Under the pieces are notes generated by a model. The model was given only the letters and a program-made list of their open reading frames with translations. It had not been told where the DNA came from and searched no databases. From Yoonia sp. (lineage in GTDB: Bacteria; Pseudomonadota; Alphaproteobacteria; Rhodobacterales; Rhodobacteraceae), in the NCBI RefSeq assembly GCF_018402175.1, contig NZ_JAGYJK010000018.1:124001-188000 (forward strand): DNA of 64,000 nucleotides. The letters are read 5' to 3'. Below are positions 39,888 to 49,006 of the stretch, in pieces. Within the stretch, counting starts at the first letter, position 1; each line of letters opens with the position of its first letter. Both the position numbers and the translations under genes were made by a program.

Positions 39888-42047
39888 ATGACAGAGCCAG
39901 CCATCACGCCCGATCTCATCGCAGCCCACGGGCTGAAGCCCGACGAATATCAGCGCATTCTGGACATCATCGGCCGCACGCCAAGCTTTACCGAACTGGG
40001 CATCTTTTCGGCGATGTGGAACGAACATTGTTCTTATAAATCGTCAAAAAAATGGCTGCGCACCCTGCCCACGACCGGCCCGCAGGTCATCTGCGGCCCC
40101 GGTGAAAACGCAGGCGTTGTCGATATCGGCGACGGGCAGGCCGTGGTGTTCAAGATGGAAAGCCACAACCACCCCAGCTATATCGAACCCTATCAGGGGG
40201 CCGCGACCGGCGTGGGCGGTATTCTGCGCGATGTGTTCACCATGGGCGCGCGCCCGATTGCGGCGATGAATGCGCTGTCCTTTGGCGACCCCGGCCATCC
40301 CAAAACCCGCCAGCTGGTCAATGGTGTCGTGGCTGGTGTTGGCGGCTATGGCAATGCCTTTGGCGTCCCGACCGTGGGCGGCGAGGTGCGGTTCCATGCC
40401 GCCTATAACGGCAATTGCCTTGTGAACGCCTTTGCCGCCGGTCTGGCCGATGCGGACAAGATTTTCTATTCCGCAGCCTCCGGCGTGGGGATGCCTGTCG
40501 TTTATCTGGGTGCCAAGACCGGCCGCGACGGTGTCGGCGGCGCAACCATGGCATCGGCCGAATTCGACGACAGCATCGAGGAAAAGCGCCCCACCGTGCA
40601 GGTCGGTGACCCGTTCACCGAAAAGCGCCTGATGGAAGCGACGCTGGAACTGATGGCCACGGGGGCCGTGATTTCGATTCAGGATATGGGGGCCGCGGGC
40701 CTGACCTGTTCGGCCGTGGAAATGGGCGACAAAGGCGGGCTGGGCATCCGGCTGAACCTTGACGCCGTGCCGCAGCGCGAAACCGGCATGACCGCCTATG
40801 AAATGATGCTGTCCGAAAGCCAGGAACGCATGCTGATGGTGCTGCGCCCGGAACTCGAATCGCAGGCGCGGGCCGTTTTCGTCAAATGGGATCTCGATTT
40901 CGCCATCGTCGGCGAAACCATCCCCGAAGACCGCTTTATCGTCATTCACAAAGGCGTGGTGATGGCCGATCTGCCCTTGGCCACGCTGTCGGGTTCCGCC
41001 CCGGAATATGACCGGCCCTGGGTACCGACACCGGCACAGCCGCCCTTGGGCGATGTCGTGGGCGTGAACCCGATTGACGGGCTGCGCGCCCTGATCAGCA
41101 GCCCCAATTACGCGGCCAAGCAATGGGTCTATGAACAATATGACCAACAGGTGATGGGCGATACCGCGCGCACACCGGGCCTGAATGCAGGCATCGTGCG
41201 GGTGCATGGCACGGATAAATCGCTGGCCTTCACCTCTGACGTGACACCCCGCTATGTCATGGCCGATCCGGTGGAAGGCGGCAAACAGGCCGTCGCCGAA
41301 GCCTATCGCAACCTGACCGCCGTGGGGGCCAAACCGCTGGCCACCACCGACAATATGAATTTCGGAAACCCCGAAAAGCCCGAAATCATGGGGCAATTCG
41401 TCGGCGCCATCCAAGGCATCGGCGCGGCTGTCACCGCACTCGACATGCCGATTGTGTCGGGCAATGTCTCGCTTTACAACGAAACCGACGGCAAGGGCAT
41501 CCTGCCCACCCCCACCATCGGGGCCGTGGGGATCATCACCCACCCCGACCAGATCATCGCAGGCCAGTTGCGCGACGGCCATGTCCTGCTGCTGGTCGGC
41601 GACACCACCGGGCATCTGGGCCAATCTGCCCTGCTGGCCGAGGTCTATCACCGCGCCGAAGGTCCGCCACCGCCCGTCGATCTGGAGGCCGAAAAACGCC
41701 ACGGCGATTTCATCCGCGCCAATCACACGCTGATCACCGCCTGCACCGATCTGGGCGATGGCGGCTTGGCGCTCGCGGCGTTTGAACTTGCGGAATCCGC
41801 AGGTGTGGGCATCACGCTCGATGCCGGCGACACGCCAACGCTCTTCGGCGAGGATCAGGCGCGTTACCTGATCGGCTGCAATTTCGATCAGGCCGAGGCG
41901 CTGATGGTCGCCGCAGGTCAGGCCGGCGTGCCGGTGGCGACCGTGGGCAAGGCCGGCGGCGACCAGATCAGCTTTGGCAGCGACAGCGCGCCCTTGGCCG
42001 ATCTCGCGCTGATCTATCGCACCAGCTTTGAAAAAGCGCTGGCCTGA
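39888..42047 (+). CDS. purL: Phosphoribosylformylglycinamidine synthase subunit II
   Basis: ATP-dependent amidation of FGAR to FGAM, fourth step of purine synthesis, working with PurS and PurQ (not in this window). The 719 residues show the small-PurL pattern: [29 protein letters not shown] near the start, [59 protein letters not shown] and [21 protein letters not shown]. Length is normal. The ATG has AAGGGG upstream. A dispersed repeat follows its stop. Confidence 0.98.
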   Translation: MTEPAITPDLIAAHGLKPDEYQRILDIIGRTPSFTELGIFSAMWNEHCSYKSSKKWLRTLPTTGPQVICGPGENAGVVDIGDGQAVVFKMESHNHPSYIEPYQGAATGVGGILRDVFTMGARPIAAMNALSFGDPGHPKTRQLVNGVVAGVGGYGNAFGVPTVGGEVRFHAAYNGNCLVNAFAAGLADADKIFYSAASGVGMPVVYLGAKTGRDGVGGATMASAEFDDSIEEKRPTVQVGDPFTEKRLMEATLELMATGAVISIQDMGAAGLTCSAVEMGDKGGLGIRLNLDAVPQRETGMTAYEMMLSESQERMLMVLRPELESQARAVFVKWDLDFAIVGETIPEDRFIVIHKGVVMADLPLATLSGSAPEYDRPWVPTPAQPPLGDVVGVNPIDGLRALISSPNYAAKQWVYEQYDQQVMGDTARTPGLNAGIVRVHGTDKSLAFTSDVTPRYVMADPVEGGKQAVAEAYRNLTAVGAKPLATTDNMNFGNPEKPEIMGQFVGAIQGIGAAVTALDMPIVSGNVSLYNETDGKGILPTPTIGAVGIITHPDQIIAGQLRDGHVLLLVGDTTGHLGQSALLAEVYHRAEGPPPPVDLEAEKRHGDFIRANHTLITACTDLGDGGLALAAFELAESAGVGITLDAGDTPTLFGEDQARYLIGCNFDQAEALMVAAGQAGVPVATVGKAGGDQISFGSDSAPLADLALIYRTSFEKALA

Positions 42048-42050
42048 TGG

Positions 42051-42083
42051 CTTCTTATTTCTCAAAATACTCCCGCCGGAGGC
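42051..42083 (+). repeat. Post-stop dispersed repeat, copy after purL
   Basis: CTTCTTATTTCTCAAAATAC followed by TCCCGCCGGAGGC, starting 3 bases after the purL stop. The final part pairs with itself weakly. See the copies after moeA and mmsB. Confidence 0.7.
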
Positions 42084-42147
42084 AGCGCCTTGCCTGCCGC
42101 CCGCATCACACCTAGTTTATACATGACACGCCCGAAAAGGACCGCAG

Positions 42148-42384
42148 ATGCCCATCACCGCCCATGAGATCGAAACGCTGTTGCGCGAAAGCTTCCCGCA
42201 GGCCCGGATCAGCGTGCAAGGCGATGATGGCGCGCATTTCGCGGCCGAGGTCATCGACGAAAGCTTTCGTGGCCTGAACCGCGTGCAGCAACAACGCGCG
42301 GTCTATGCCGCGCTCAAAGGCCGGATGGACGGCAGCCAAGGCGAATTGCACGCATTGGCGCTGACCACCAAGGCGCCCGATTGA
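42148..42384 (+). CDS. bolA: BolA family protein
   Basis: A 78-residue BolA/IbaG-type protein ([56 protein letters not shown]). The conserved histidine of GAHFAAEV and the [12 protein letters not shown] helix are the parts that bind a shared [2Fe-2S] cluster with a monothiol glutaredoxin. Such a glutaredoxin (grxD) follows 26 bp later, the usual pairing. It is likely involved in iron-sulfur or iron homeostasis. Confidence 0.95.
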   Translation: MPITAHEIETLLRESFPQARISVQGDDGAHFAAEVIDESFRGLNRVQQQRAVYAALKGRMDGSQGELHALALTTKAPD

Positions 42385-42410
42385 AACACGACCTGACAAA
42401 GGACCGCCAG

Positions 42411-42770
42411 ATGACCGCCAAAGACCAAATCCAAGAAACAATCACGTCAAACGATGTCGTATTGTTCATGAAAGGCACGAAATCCATGCCACAATGCGGG
42501 TTTTCCAGCCGCGTTGCCGGGGTGCTGAATTTCATGGGCGTCGATTTCGCCGATGTGAACGTGCTGGCCGACGAAGAGATCCGCCAAGGCGTCAAGGACT
42601 TTTCCGACTGGCCGACGATCCCGCAGCTTTACGTCAAGGGCGAATTCGTCGGCGGTTGCGACATCATCACCGAAATGACGCTGTCGGGCGAGCTGGACAC
42701 GCTGTTTGCCGAAAAAGGCGTGTCCTTTGACAAGGACGCCGCCGAAAAAATCCGTGAAGCCAACGCCTGA
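42411..42770 (+). CDS. grxD: Monothiol glutaredoxin, Grx4 type
   Basis: A 119-residue monothiol glutaredoxin with the CGFS active site at Cys29 ([15 protein letters not shown]). It carries [2Fe-2S] clusters to acceptor proteins together with Bol[24 protein letters not shown] supplies the cis-Pro and glutathione-binding residues. The start at 42411 has AAAGGA upstream and matches the family; the open frame extends ten codons further without support. It is convergent with zapA, the stop codons being adjacent. Confidence 0.97.
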   Translation: MTAKDQIQETITSNDVVLFMKGTKSMPQCGFSSRVAGVLNFMGVDFADVNVLADEEIRQGVKDFSDWPTIPQLYVKGEFVGGCDIITEMTLSGELDTLFAEKGVSFDKDAAEKIREANA

Positions 42771-43163
42771 TCAGGCCAGTTTCGCATCGACCTGATCTGC
42801 CAGGGCTTCGGCCCTGGCGGCCAACTCTGCCAATGTATCCACAACATCCACCGGCACGACAGGCACTTCGATCCTTTGGGGTTCGGGCGCTGGCTGCGCT
42901 TGCAGCGTATCAAGCTTGGCGCGCAATGCCACCGCCTCGACCTGCGCCTCGCGCAGCTTGTCTTCCAGACCGGCGGTCTTGTCGGCCAAAAGCAGCCCCG
43001 CCATCAGCAGCATCCGCGCTTCGGGCAGACGGCCGATCTGTTCGGCCAGTGTCGCGGCCTCGGCATCCAGCATGGCGGCGGCGGAATGCAGGAAATGTTC
43101 CTCGCCTTCCTGACAGGCCACTTCAAAGGTGCGCCCGCCGATGAAAATTTCAACCTGCGGCAT
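42771..43163 (-). CDS. zapA: Cell division protein ZapA
   Basis: A 130-residue protein that cross-links FtsZ filaments at the division site. The N-terminal ZapA fold reads PQVEIFIGGRTFEVACQEGEEHFLHSAAAMLDAEAATLAEQIGRLPEARMLLMAGLLLADKTAGLEDKLREAQ, followed by a Pro-rich linker and a helical C-terminus. It overlaps the upstream coiled-coil gene by 14 bases, so the two are expressed together. Confidence 0.93.
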   Translation of the reverse strand: MPQVEIFIGGRTFEVACQEGEEHFLHSAAAMLDAEAATLAEQIGRLPEARMLLMAGLLLADKTAGLEDKLREAQVEAVALRAKLDTLQAQPAPEPQRIEVPVVPVDVVDTLAELAARAEALADQVDAKLA

Positions 43164-43686
43164 GGGCGGCCTCCGCGATCAGGGGTTTGAGTTCAGCCAA
43201 AATCATATCAACCTCGGCCGCATCGGCGGCGCGCAGCGCCTGCAAGGCGTCGATTTCGGCGGCCAGTGCCGTGTCGATCATACCGGGCGCAAGCCCCGCC
43301 ATCAGCGCCTGACGTAACTGACCGTTCAAATCGCGCAATTGCTGGGTCGCGGCGCGCAGCCCCTGCAAATGCGCATCCATGGTCTGCAACTGGGCCGCTT
43401 GGGTTTCCATCTGATGGGTCAGCGCGGCGATCTGCGCGTCTTTTGCATCCAGCGCGGCCTGATCGGCAACCTGTGCATCCAATGCCGCCTGCCTGTCCTG
43501 TGCATCCAGCGCGTCCTGCAGTTGCTGGATCTGGACCCGCAGTGCGCCGGTCTGCGCCTGTTCGGCCCGCAAGGCGTCAAAAAGCGACGTTTCCGCCGCA
43601 TCAGCCTTGTCTTGCGCCTCCATGCCGCGGCGTATTCGGTCCAAAGCCACCGTGATCCGATGACCAAGTTCCAGCACATCACTCAT
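43150..43686 (-). CDS. Coiled-coil protein of unknown function encoded with zapA
   Basis: A 178-residue protein, almost wholly predicted helical. It shows long runs of Ala, Gln, Leu and Asp with heptad-like spacing (ALRVQIQQLQDALDAQDRQ, AQIAALTHQMETQAAQLQTM) and no membrane segment. I do not recognise a named family, although similar proteins accompany zapA in related genomes as I remember them. The ATG at 43686 has AAAGG about ten bases upstream. It might act as a scaffold at the division site, on the sole ground of its neighbour; that is inference. Confidence 0.82.
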   Translation of the reverse strand: MSDVLELGHRITVALDRIRRGMEAQDKADAAETSLFDALRAEQAQTGALRVQIQQLQDALDAQDRQAALDAQVADQAALDAKDAQIAALTHQMETQAAQLQTMDAHLQGLRAATQQLRDLNGQLRQALMAGLAPGMIDTALAAEIDALQALRAADAAEVDMILAELKPLIAEAAHAAG

Positions 43687-43940
43687 TGACCGACCTTTCA
43701 CATTCTGCGACGCCCGATTGCCCCGATCAGGGCCAGACCTTCACCCCGGTATCGACCCCGGTCACCGGCGCTTGCCCCGAATCGTTCCGGCATTTCCAAA
43801 TCCTATGCGATCAACCGCAGCGCGGCAAACACGCTGACGTCATAGATCAGAACAGCTTAGCTGTCGCGCTTGATCTTGGGGGCGACCCTGTTATGACGCT
43901 GTTCATAGAATTTAATCCCTTTGGTTAAAGGACTGCCCCC

Positions 43941-45959
43941 TTGGATATTGCCGCCCTGCGTTCCGCGCACCCCGATCACTGGAAAAAGGCCACCGCCATC
44001 CGCACCCTGACGCTTGATGCGGTCGCGGCTGCCAATTCGGGCCATTCCGGCATGCCGATGGGCATGGCCGATGTGGCAACGGTGCTGTTCCAGAATCATC
44101 TGAACTTCGACCCAAAATCCCCCGCATGGCCCGACCGTGACCGGTTCATCCTGTCGGCAGGGCATGGGTCGATGTTGCTTTATGCGCTGATGTATCTGAC
44201 CGGCTACGAGGATATCACGCTGCAGCAGATCAAGGATTTCCGCCAATGGGGTGCCAAAACCGCAGGTCACCCCGAATATGGCCATGCGCGCGGCATTGAA
44301 ACCACCACCGGCCCCTTGGGTCAGGGCATCGCCAATGCGGTCGGTTTCGCCATTGCCGAGGAAATCCAGCGCGCTCATTGGGGGGCCAAGATCGTCGATC
44401 ACCACACCTATGTCATCGCCGGTGACGGCTGCCTGATGGAAGGCGTCAGCCAAGAGGCAATCGGTCTGGCAGGGATGCAGAAACTTGGCCATCTGGTCGT
44501 GTTCTGGGACAACAACAACATCACCATCGACGGCACGGTTGATATTGCCGATATCACCAATCAGCCTGCACGCTTTGCCGCTTCGGGCTGGCATGTGCAG
44601 GAAATCGACGGCCATGATCCGGTTGCCATTGACGCGGCCATTGTGGCGGCCAAGGCTGATCCACGCCCCTCGATGATCGCCTGCAAGACCCATATCGCAC
44701 TGGGCCATGCGGCGCAGGACACGTCCAAAGGCCATGGTGCTTTGACCAATGCCGATCAGCTGGCTGCCGCGAAAACCGCCTATGGCGCGCCAATGGGTGC
44801 GTTCGAAGTGGCTGATGACGTGCTGGACGCATGGAAAGCCATCGGCGCGCGCGGTGCGCAGACCCGTGCGGCATGGGACGCCCGCTTTGCCGCGCTGTCG
44901 GCTGCCAAACAGGCCGAATTCACCCGCGCCTATGCCGGTGACGCGCCCAAGAAACTGGCCGCCACGATCCGCGCGCTGAAAAAGCAAATCTCGGAAAGCG
45001 CGCCATCAGTGGCGACACGCAAATCGTCCGAAATGACGCTGGAGGTGATCAACCCGATCATGCCGGAAACCATCGGCGGGTCCGCCGATCTGACCGGATC
45101 GAACAACACCAAGACCGGTGATCTGGGCGTGTTCCATCCCGATACCCGCAAGGGGCGGTATATCTATTACGGCATCCGCGAACACGGGATGGCGGCTGCG
45201 ATGAACGGCATGGCGCTGCATGGCGGGGCGCGCGCCTATGGCGGCACCTTCATGTGTTTCACCGATTACGCACGCGGCGCGATGCGCCTGTCCGCGCTGA
45301 TGGGCGTGCCGGTGACCTATGTGATGACCCATGACAGTATCGGTCTGGGCGAGGATGGCCCGACCCACCAGCCTATCGAACATCTGGCGATGCTGCGTGC
45401 CACGCCGAACATGCATGTGTTCCGCCCCGCCGATACGATTGAAACGGCCGAAGCCTGGGAAATCGCGCTGACCAGCAAAACCACACCAAGCGTGCTGGCC
45501 CTGTCGCGCCAGAACCTGCCCACGGTGCGCAAGACCCACACCAACAAGAACCTGACCGCGCAGGGTGGCTATGTGCTGGCCGATGCGGAAGGCAAGCGGC
45601 AGGCGATCATCATGGCCACAGGGTCCGAGGTGGAAATCGCCCTGGCCGCGCGCGACCTGTTGCAGGCCCAGGGCATCGGCACGCGTGTCGTGTCCATGCC
45701 CTGCTGGGAATTGTTCGAGGAACAGGACGCCAGCTATCGCCGCCGCGTGCTGCCCGCAGGCCCCGTGCGTGTCGCGGTCGAGGCGGGGATCCGGTTCGGC
45801 TGGGACCGCTGGCTGTTTGGCGAGGGTGGCAAGCGTGAAAAGTCCGGCTTCGTCGGCATGCATGGCTTCGGGGCCTCTGCGCCAGCCGAACGTCTGTATG
45901 CGGAATTCGGCATTACCGCGCAGGGCGTCGCCGACAAGGTCAAATCGCTGATCAAGTAA
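43941..45959 (+). CDS. tkt: Transketolase
   Basis: Thiamine-diphosphate enzyme of the pentose phosphate (and Calvin) pathway that moves two-carbon units between sugars. The 672 residues begin [44 protein letters not shown], then [12 protein letters not shown], the ThDP motif [68 protein letters not shown] and [20 protein letters not shown]. The start codon is TTG: AAAGGA lies 9-14 bases upstream, the homology begins exactly here, and no ATG or GTG fits. The 26-bp hairpin repeat follows the stop after 6 bases. Confidence 0.97.
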   Translation: MDIAALRSAHPDHWKKATAIRTLTLDAVAAANSGHSGMPMGMADVATVLFQNHLNFDPKSPAWPDRDRFILSAGHGSMLLYALMYLTGYEDITLQQIKDFRQWGAKTAGHPEYGHARGIETTTGPLGQGIANAVGFAIAEEIQRAHWGAKIVDHHTYVIAGDGCLMEGVSQEAIGLAGMQKLGHLVVFWDNNNITIDGTVDIADITNQPARFAASGWHVQEIDGHDPVAIDAAIVAAKADPRPSMIACKTHIALGHAAQDTSKGHGALTNADQLAAAKTAYGAPMGAFEVADDVLDAWKAIGARGAQTRAAWDARFAALSAAKQAEFTRAYAGDAPKKLAATIRALKKQISESAPSVATRKSSEMTLEVINPIMPETIGGSADLTGSNNTKTGDLGVFHPDTRKGRYIYYGIREHGMAAAMNGMALHGGARAYGGTFMCFTDYARGAMRLSALMGVPVTYVMTHDSIGLGEDGPTHQPIEHLAMLRATPNMHVFRPADTIETAEAWEIALTSKTTPSVLALSRQNLPTVRKTHTNKNLTAQGGYVLADAEGKRQAIIMATGSEVEIALAARDLLQAQGIGTRVVSMPCWELFEEQDASYRRRVLPAGPVRVAVEAGIRFGWDRWLFGEGGKREKSGFVGMHGFGASAPAERLYAEFGITAQGVADKVKSLIK

Positions 45960-45965
45960 ACTGGC

Positions 45966-45991
45966 GTAAGGTGGGTTCAAACCCACCTTAC
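45966..45991. repeat. Interspersed 26-bp hairpin repeat, copy 2 (3' end of tkt)
   Basis: Arms GTAAGGTGGGTT and AACCCACCTTAC around a CA centre. It is the exact reverse complement of copy 1 after eno. It begins 6 bases after the transketolase stop and no T-run follows. Confidence 0.85.
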
Positions 45992-46002
45992 CCATCCGCC
46001 CG

Positions 46003-46020
46003 AATGTTGGCGCAAACATT
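46003..46020. promoter_or_regulatory. Operator-like palindrome upstream of first GAPDH gene
   Basis: AATGTT-GGCGCA-AACATT, an 18-bp palindrome of the form AATGTTNGCGCNAACATT. The same form occurs before the second GAPDH gene (47349-47366). It resembles LacI-family operators such as those assigned to CceR in Rhodobacteraceae. Confidence 0.7.
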
Positions 46021-46060
46021 TAGCGGTAACAGCACAAAAACCGTCCTGTTACCGTTAACA
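46018..46060. promoter_or_regulatory. Two further operator-like sites upstream of first GAPDH gene
   Basis: ATTTAGCGGTAACA (46018-46031, 11 of 14 matches to TGTTAGCGCTAACA) and TGTTACCGTTAACA (46047-46060, 12 of 14). Together with the palindrome at 46003 they give three related sites within 58 bp. CGGTAACAG and CTGTTACCG in the two sites also form a 9-bp inverted repeat with a 13-bp spacer. Confidence 0.5.
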
Positions 46061-46137
46061 CCCTGACAACAATTCACTTTTTTCTGGACACCGTGGCATA
46101 CAATCTGCACGACACATGCAGACATAGGGGATGCCAC

Positions 46138-47139
46138 ATGACAATCACCATCGGGATCAACGGGTTTGGCCGCATCGGGCGCTGCACATTGGCGCATATC
46201 ACCGAAGCGGGGCGCAATGACGTGCAGGTCGTCAAGATCAACGCCACCGGCCCCATTGCCACCAATGCGCATCTGCTGAAATACGATTCCGTGCATGGCC
46301 GGTTCGGCCATCCGGTGATTGTCAAAGGCAATACGCTGGACCTTGGACGCGGCCCGATCGACGTGATGTCAAGCTATGACCCCGCCACGCTGGATTGGGA
46401 CGGCGTCGATGTCGTGCTGGAATGCACCGGCAAGTTCAACGACGGCCACAAAGCCGCCGTGCATCTGGACCGTGGCGCGCGCAAGGTGCTGATCTCGGCG
46501 CCTGCCACAAATGTGGACCGTACGGTGGTTTACGGCGTCAATCACCGCGACCTGCTGGCGACCGAACGTCTGGTGTCGAACGGGTCCTGCACCACCAATT
46601 GCCTTGCCCCGCTGGCCAAGGTGTTGAACGATGCCATCGGGATCGAACGCGGTATCATGACCACGATCCACAGCTATACCGGCGACCAGCCCACATTGGA
46701 CCGCCGGCACGACGATCTGTATCGCGCGCGCGCCGCTGCGATGGCGATGATCCCGACATCGACGGGGGCCGCCAAAGCCTTGGGCGAGGTGTTGCCCGAA
46801 CTGGCAGGCAAGCTGGACGGCACCGCGATGCGCGTGCCCACCCCCAATGTCAGCGCCGTGGACCTGACATTCGAGGCGGGCAAATCCGTCACCGTGGCCG
46901 AGGTCAACGCCATCGTGGCCGAGGCCGCAGGCGGCTATATGGGCATGGTCATGGCCTATGACGACGAAGCCAAGGTCAGCATCGATTTCAACCACACCAC
47001 GCAAAGCTGCATCTTTGCCCCCGACCAGACCAAGGTCGTTGGCGGGCGCACGGTGCGGGTGCTGGCATGGTATGACAATGAATGGGGCTTTTCGGCGCGC
47101 ATGGCCGATGTGGCTGCAACCATGGGGCGCTTGCATTAA
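46138..47139 (+). CDS. gap: Glyceraldehyde-3-phosphate dehydrogenase, GapB-like
   Basis: Interconverts glyceraldehyde 3-phosphate and 1,3-bisphosphoglycerate. The 333 residues begin [16 protein letters not shown] (Rossmann motif), with catalytic Cys151 in SNGSCTTNCLAP, the [11 protein letters not shown] loop and WYDNEWGF near the end. At the position that reads NAD specificity, it has VVKINATG where the second GAPDH has VVAINDLG: Ala36 replaces the Asp that rejects NADP. This is the pattern of GapB enzymes, so use of NADP(H) and a gluconeogenic or Calvin-type role are likely. The upstream region carries three operator-like palindromes. The start is at 46138, 178 bp after tkt. Confidence 0.95.
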   Translation: MTITIGINGFGRIGRCTLAHITEAGRNDVQVVKINATGPIATNAHLLKYDSVHGRFGHPVIVKGNTLDLGRGPIDVMSSYDPATLDWDGVDVVLECTGKFNDGHKAAVHLDRGARKVLISAPATNVDRTVVYGVNHRDLLATERLVSNGSCTTNCLAPLAKVLNDAIGIERGIMTTIHSYTGDQPTLDRRHDDLYRARAAAMAMIPTSTGAAKALGEVLPELAGKLDGTAMRVPTPNVSAVDLTFEAGKSVTVAEVNAIVAEAAGGYMGMVMAYDDEAKVSIDFNHTTQSCIFAPDQTKVVGGRTVRVLAWYDNEWGFSARMADVAATMGRLH

Positions 47140-47164
47140 ACGCGGGCATTGCTAGACCTGTGCC

Positions 47165-47308
47165 ATGACGAATGGCATCGCGGTTTTTCTTCTTGTGCTG
47201 ATCGGGGCGGCGCTGGCCTATGACGGGCTGGCGAACGATTGGCAGGCTTTCACCTTCAGCTTGCGCAAATTCGTCGATTTGACGGAATATCTGGCCTTTT
47301 GGCGCTGA
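47165..47308 (+). CDS. Small membrane protein of 47 residues between the two GAPDH genes
   Basis: ATG at 47165 opens a 47-codon frame: MTNGIAVFLLVLIGAALAYD forms one hydrophobic helix, followed by an amphipathic stretch with Lys and aromatic residues and the end EYLAFWR. It is 25 bp after the first gap stop and 78 bp before the second gap start. From memory, short proteins with a similar helix and a similar WR-type end occur beside gap genes in other Roseobacters, which supports a real gene. No function is known. The ribosome site is weak (GACCTGTGCC). Confidence 0.65.
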   Translation: MTNGIAVFLLVLIGAALAYDGLANDWQAFTFSLRKFVDLTEYLAFWR

Positions 47309-47348
47309 CCGGATGGGGATCGGCGGTTGACCTTTTGCGATAAATCGC

Positions 47349-47366
47349 AATGTTAGCGCCAACATT
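47349..47366. promoter_or_regulatory. Operator-like palindrome upstream of second GAPDH gene
   Basis: AATGTT-AGCGCC-AACATT, the best palindrome of this group in the window. It lies 7 bp before the AAGGAGG ribosome site of the second gap gene, where a bound repressor would block transcription or its progress. Confidence 0.72.
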
Positions 47367-47386
47367 CATCCCCAAGGAGGATCAGC

Positions 47387-48388
47387 ATGGCCGTCAAAGT
47401 AGCAATCAACGGATTTGGCCGGATCGGCCGCAACATCTTGCGCGCCATCATCGAATCCGGTCGCACCGATATCACGGTTGTGGCGATCAACGACCTTGGG
47501 CCGGTGGAAACCAATGCGCATCTGCTGCGGTTCGATTCGGTGCATGGCCGGTTCCCCGGCACTGTGACAACGACCGAAACCAGCATCGACGCGGGCCGTG
47601 GCCCGATTGCCGTGACCGCGATCCGCAATCCCGCTGACCTGCCCTGGGGTGATGTCGATATCGTGCTGGAATGCACGGGGATTTTCACCAGCAAGCAATC
47701 CTGTCAGGCGCATCTGTCCACCGGTGCTAAACGGGTGCTGATTTCCGCCCCCGGCACCGATGCCGACAAGACAATCGTTTTCGGGGTCAACCACCAGTCG
47801 CTGACCAAGGATGATATCATCGTCTCGAACGCGTCCTGCACCACGAACTGCCTGTCGCCGGTCGCCAAGGTGCTGAACGATGCCGTGGGGATCACCAAAG
47901 GTTTCATGACCACGATCCACAGCTATACGGGCGACCAGCCGACGCTGGACACGATGCACAAGGACCTGTACCGCGCCCGCGCTGCGGCCCTGTCGATGAT
48001 CCCGACCTCGACCGGTGCGGCCAAGGCCGTGGGGCTGGTGCTGCCCGAACTCAATGGCAAACTGGACGGTGTGGCGATCCGCGTACCGACGCCCAATGTG
48101 TCGGTCGTCGATCTGACATTCGAGGCGTCACGCGCCACCACAGCCGAAGAAATCAACGCCGCGATCATCGCCGCCGCCGATGGCCCGCTGAAAGGCGTGC
48201 TGGGCTATACCGCGCTGCCGATGGTCAGTTCCGATTTCAACCACGATCCGCATTCGTCGATCTTCCATCTAGACCAGACCAAGGTGCTGGATGGCACGAT
48301 GGTGCGCATCCTGTCGTGGTATGATAACGAATGGGGCTTTTCCAACCGCATGGCGGATACCGCTGTCGCAATGGGCAAGCTGCTGTAA
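47387..48388 (+). CDS. gap: Glyceraldehyde-3-phosphate dehydrogenase, NAD-type (type I)
   Basis: Second GAPDH of 333 residues. It begins [18 protein letters not shown], has catalytic Cys151 in [26 protein letters not shown] and [16 protein letters not shown]. The cofactor region VVAINDLG keeps Asp36, which favours NAD, as in glycolytic GapA. It has a strong ribosome site (AAGGAGG) and its own operator-like palindrome at 47349-47366. An intrinsic terminator follows at 48412. It is a paralogue of the gene 1.2 kb upstream, so the cell probably divides glycolytic and gluconeogenic flux between the two. Confidence 0.96.
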   Translation: MAVKVAINGFGRIGRNILRAIIESGRTDITVVAINDLGPVETNAHLLRFDSVHGRFPGTVTTTETSIDAGRGPIAVTAIRNPADLPWGDVDIVLECTGIFTSKQSCQAHLSTGAKRVLISAPGTDADKTIVFGVNHQSLTKDDIIVSNASCTTNCLSPVAKVLNDAVGITKGFMTTIHSYTGDQPTLDTMHKDLYRARAAALSMIPTSTGAAKAVGLVLPELNGKLDGVAIRVPTPNVSVVDLTFEASRATTAEEINAAIIAAADGPLKGVLGYTALPMVSSDFNHDPHSSIFHLDQTKVLDGTMVRILSWYDNEWGFSNRMADTAVAMGKLL

Positions 48389-48411
48389 TAAAACCGTTTT
48401 TGAAATTCAGA

Positions 48412-48439
48412 GCCGGTCCCCTTCGGGGCCGGCTTTTTT
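48412..48439 (+). terminator. Intrinsic terminator after second gap gene
   Basis: GCCGG-TCCCC-TTCG-GGG-CCGGC hairpin followed by six T (48434-48439). It starts 23 bp after the stop and ends 7 bp from the convergent coaD gene. Confidence 0.9.
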
Positions 48440-48445
48440 GTGCGC

Positions 48446-48940
48446 CTAGCCGCGCAGGCGCGCGATCAGGGCGTCATTCACGGCGGGTGTGACGAATTTC
48501 GACACATCGCCGCCCAAGCGCGCGATTTCCTTGACCAGTTTTGACGCGATCGCCTGATGTTCGGCCTCGGCCATCAGGAATACGGTTTCAATCGAATCGT
48601 CCAATATCCGGTTCATGCCGACCATCTGGTATTCATATTCGAAATCCGCGACAGCGCGCAGGCCACGGATGATCACATTGGCCCCCACATCATGGGCGCA
48701 GGTGATCAGCAGGTTTTCGAACGGATGCACGATAATTTCACAGCCGACATCACGGCCCAGCGGGACACATTCGGCCTCGACCATGGCCACGCGTTCTTCC
48801 AGCGTGAACATCGGGCCTTTGTCGCGATTGATCGCCACGCCGATGACCAGCCGGTCCACCAGCGATGCCGCACGCCGCACGATATCAAGATGGCCCAGCG
48901 TGACCGGATCAAAGGTTCCGGGATAAAGACCTACGCGCAT
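48446..48940 (-). CDS. coaD: Pantetheine-phosphate adenylyltransferase
   Basis: Fourth step of coenzyme A synthesis: transfers AMP from ATP to 4'-phosphopantetheine. The 164-residue nucleotidyltransferase begins MRVGLYPGTFDPVTLGHLDIVRRAA, with the T/HxGH motif at residues 14-17, then VIIRGLRAVADFEYEYQMVGMNR and the ATP-contact region FLMAEAEHQAIASKLVKEIARLGGDVSKFV. Length is normal. It is transcribed alone on the minus strand, convergent with the gap gene. Confidence 0.98.
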   Translation of the reverse strand: MRVGLYPGTFDPVTLGHLDIVRRAASLVDRLVIGVAINRDKGPMFTLEERVAMVEAECVPLGRDVGCEIIVHPFENLLITCAHDVGANVIIRGLRAVADFEYEYQMVGMNRILDDSIETVFLMAEAEHQAIASKLVKEIARLGGDVSKFVTPAVNDALIARLRG

Positions 48941-49006
48941 AAGGCACCTCTGGAAGAAAGAATATTGCGCGCAAGCAACACTATCGCGCGGCGGATTGCA
49001 ACGGGG

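Noticed and set aside
40044-42065. Long minus-strand open frame opposite purL (over 600 codons), and similar frames opposite ppiD, trpE and the oxidoreductase gene
   Set aside because: These are antisense frames produced by high third-position GC in real genes; their translations are rich in His, Gln, Arg and Gly without domains.
43687-43940. 6S RNA gene next to zapA
   Set aside because: zapA is often near ssrS, so the 254-bp gap was examined. I could not draw the long closing stem with a central bubble, and no terminator is present.
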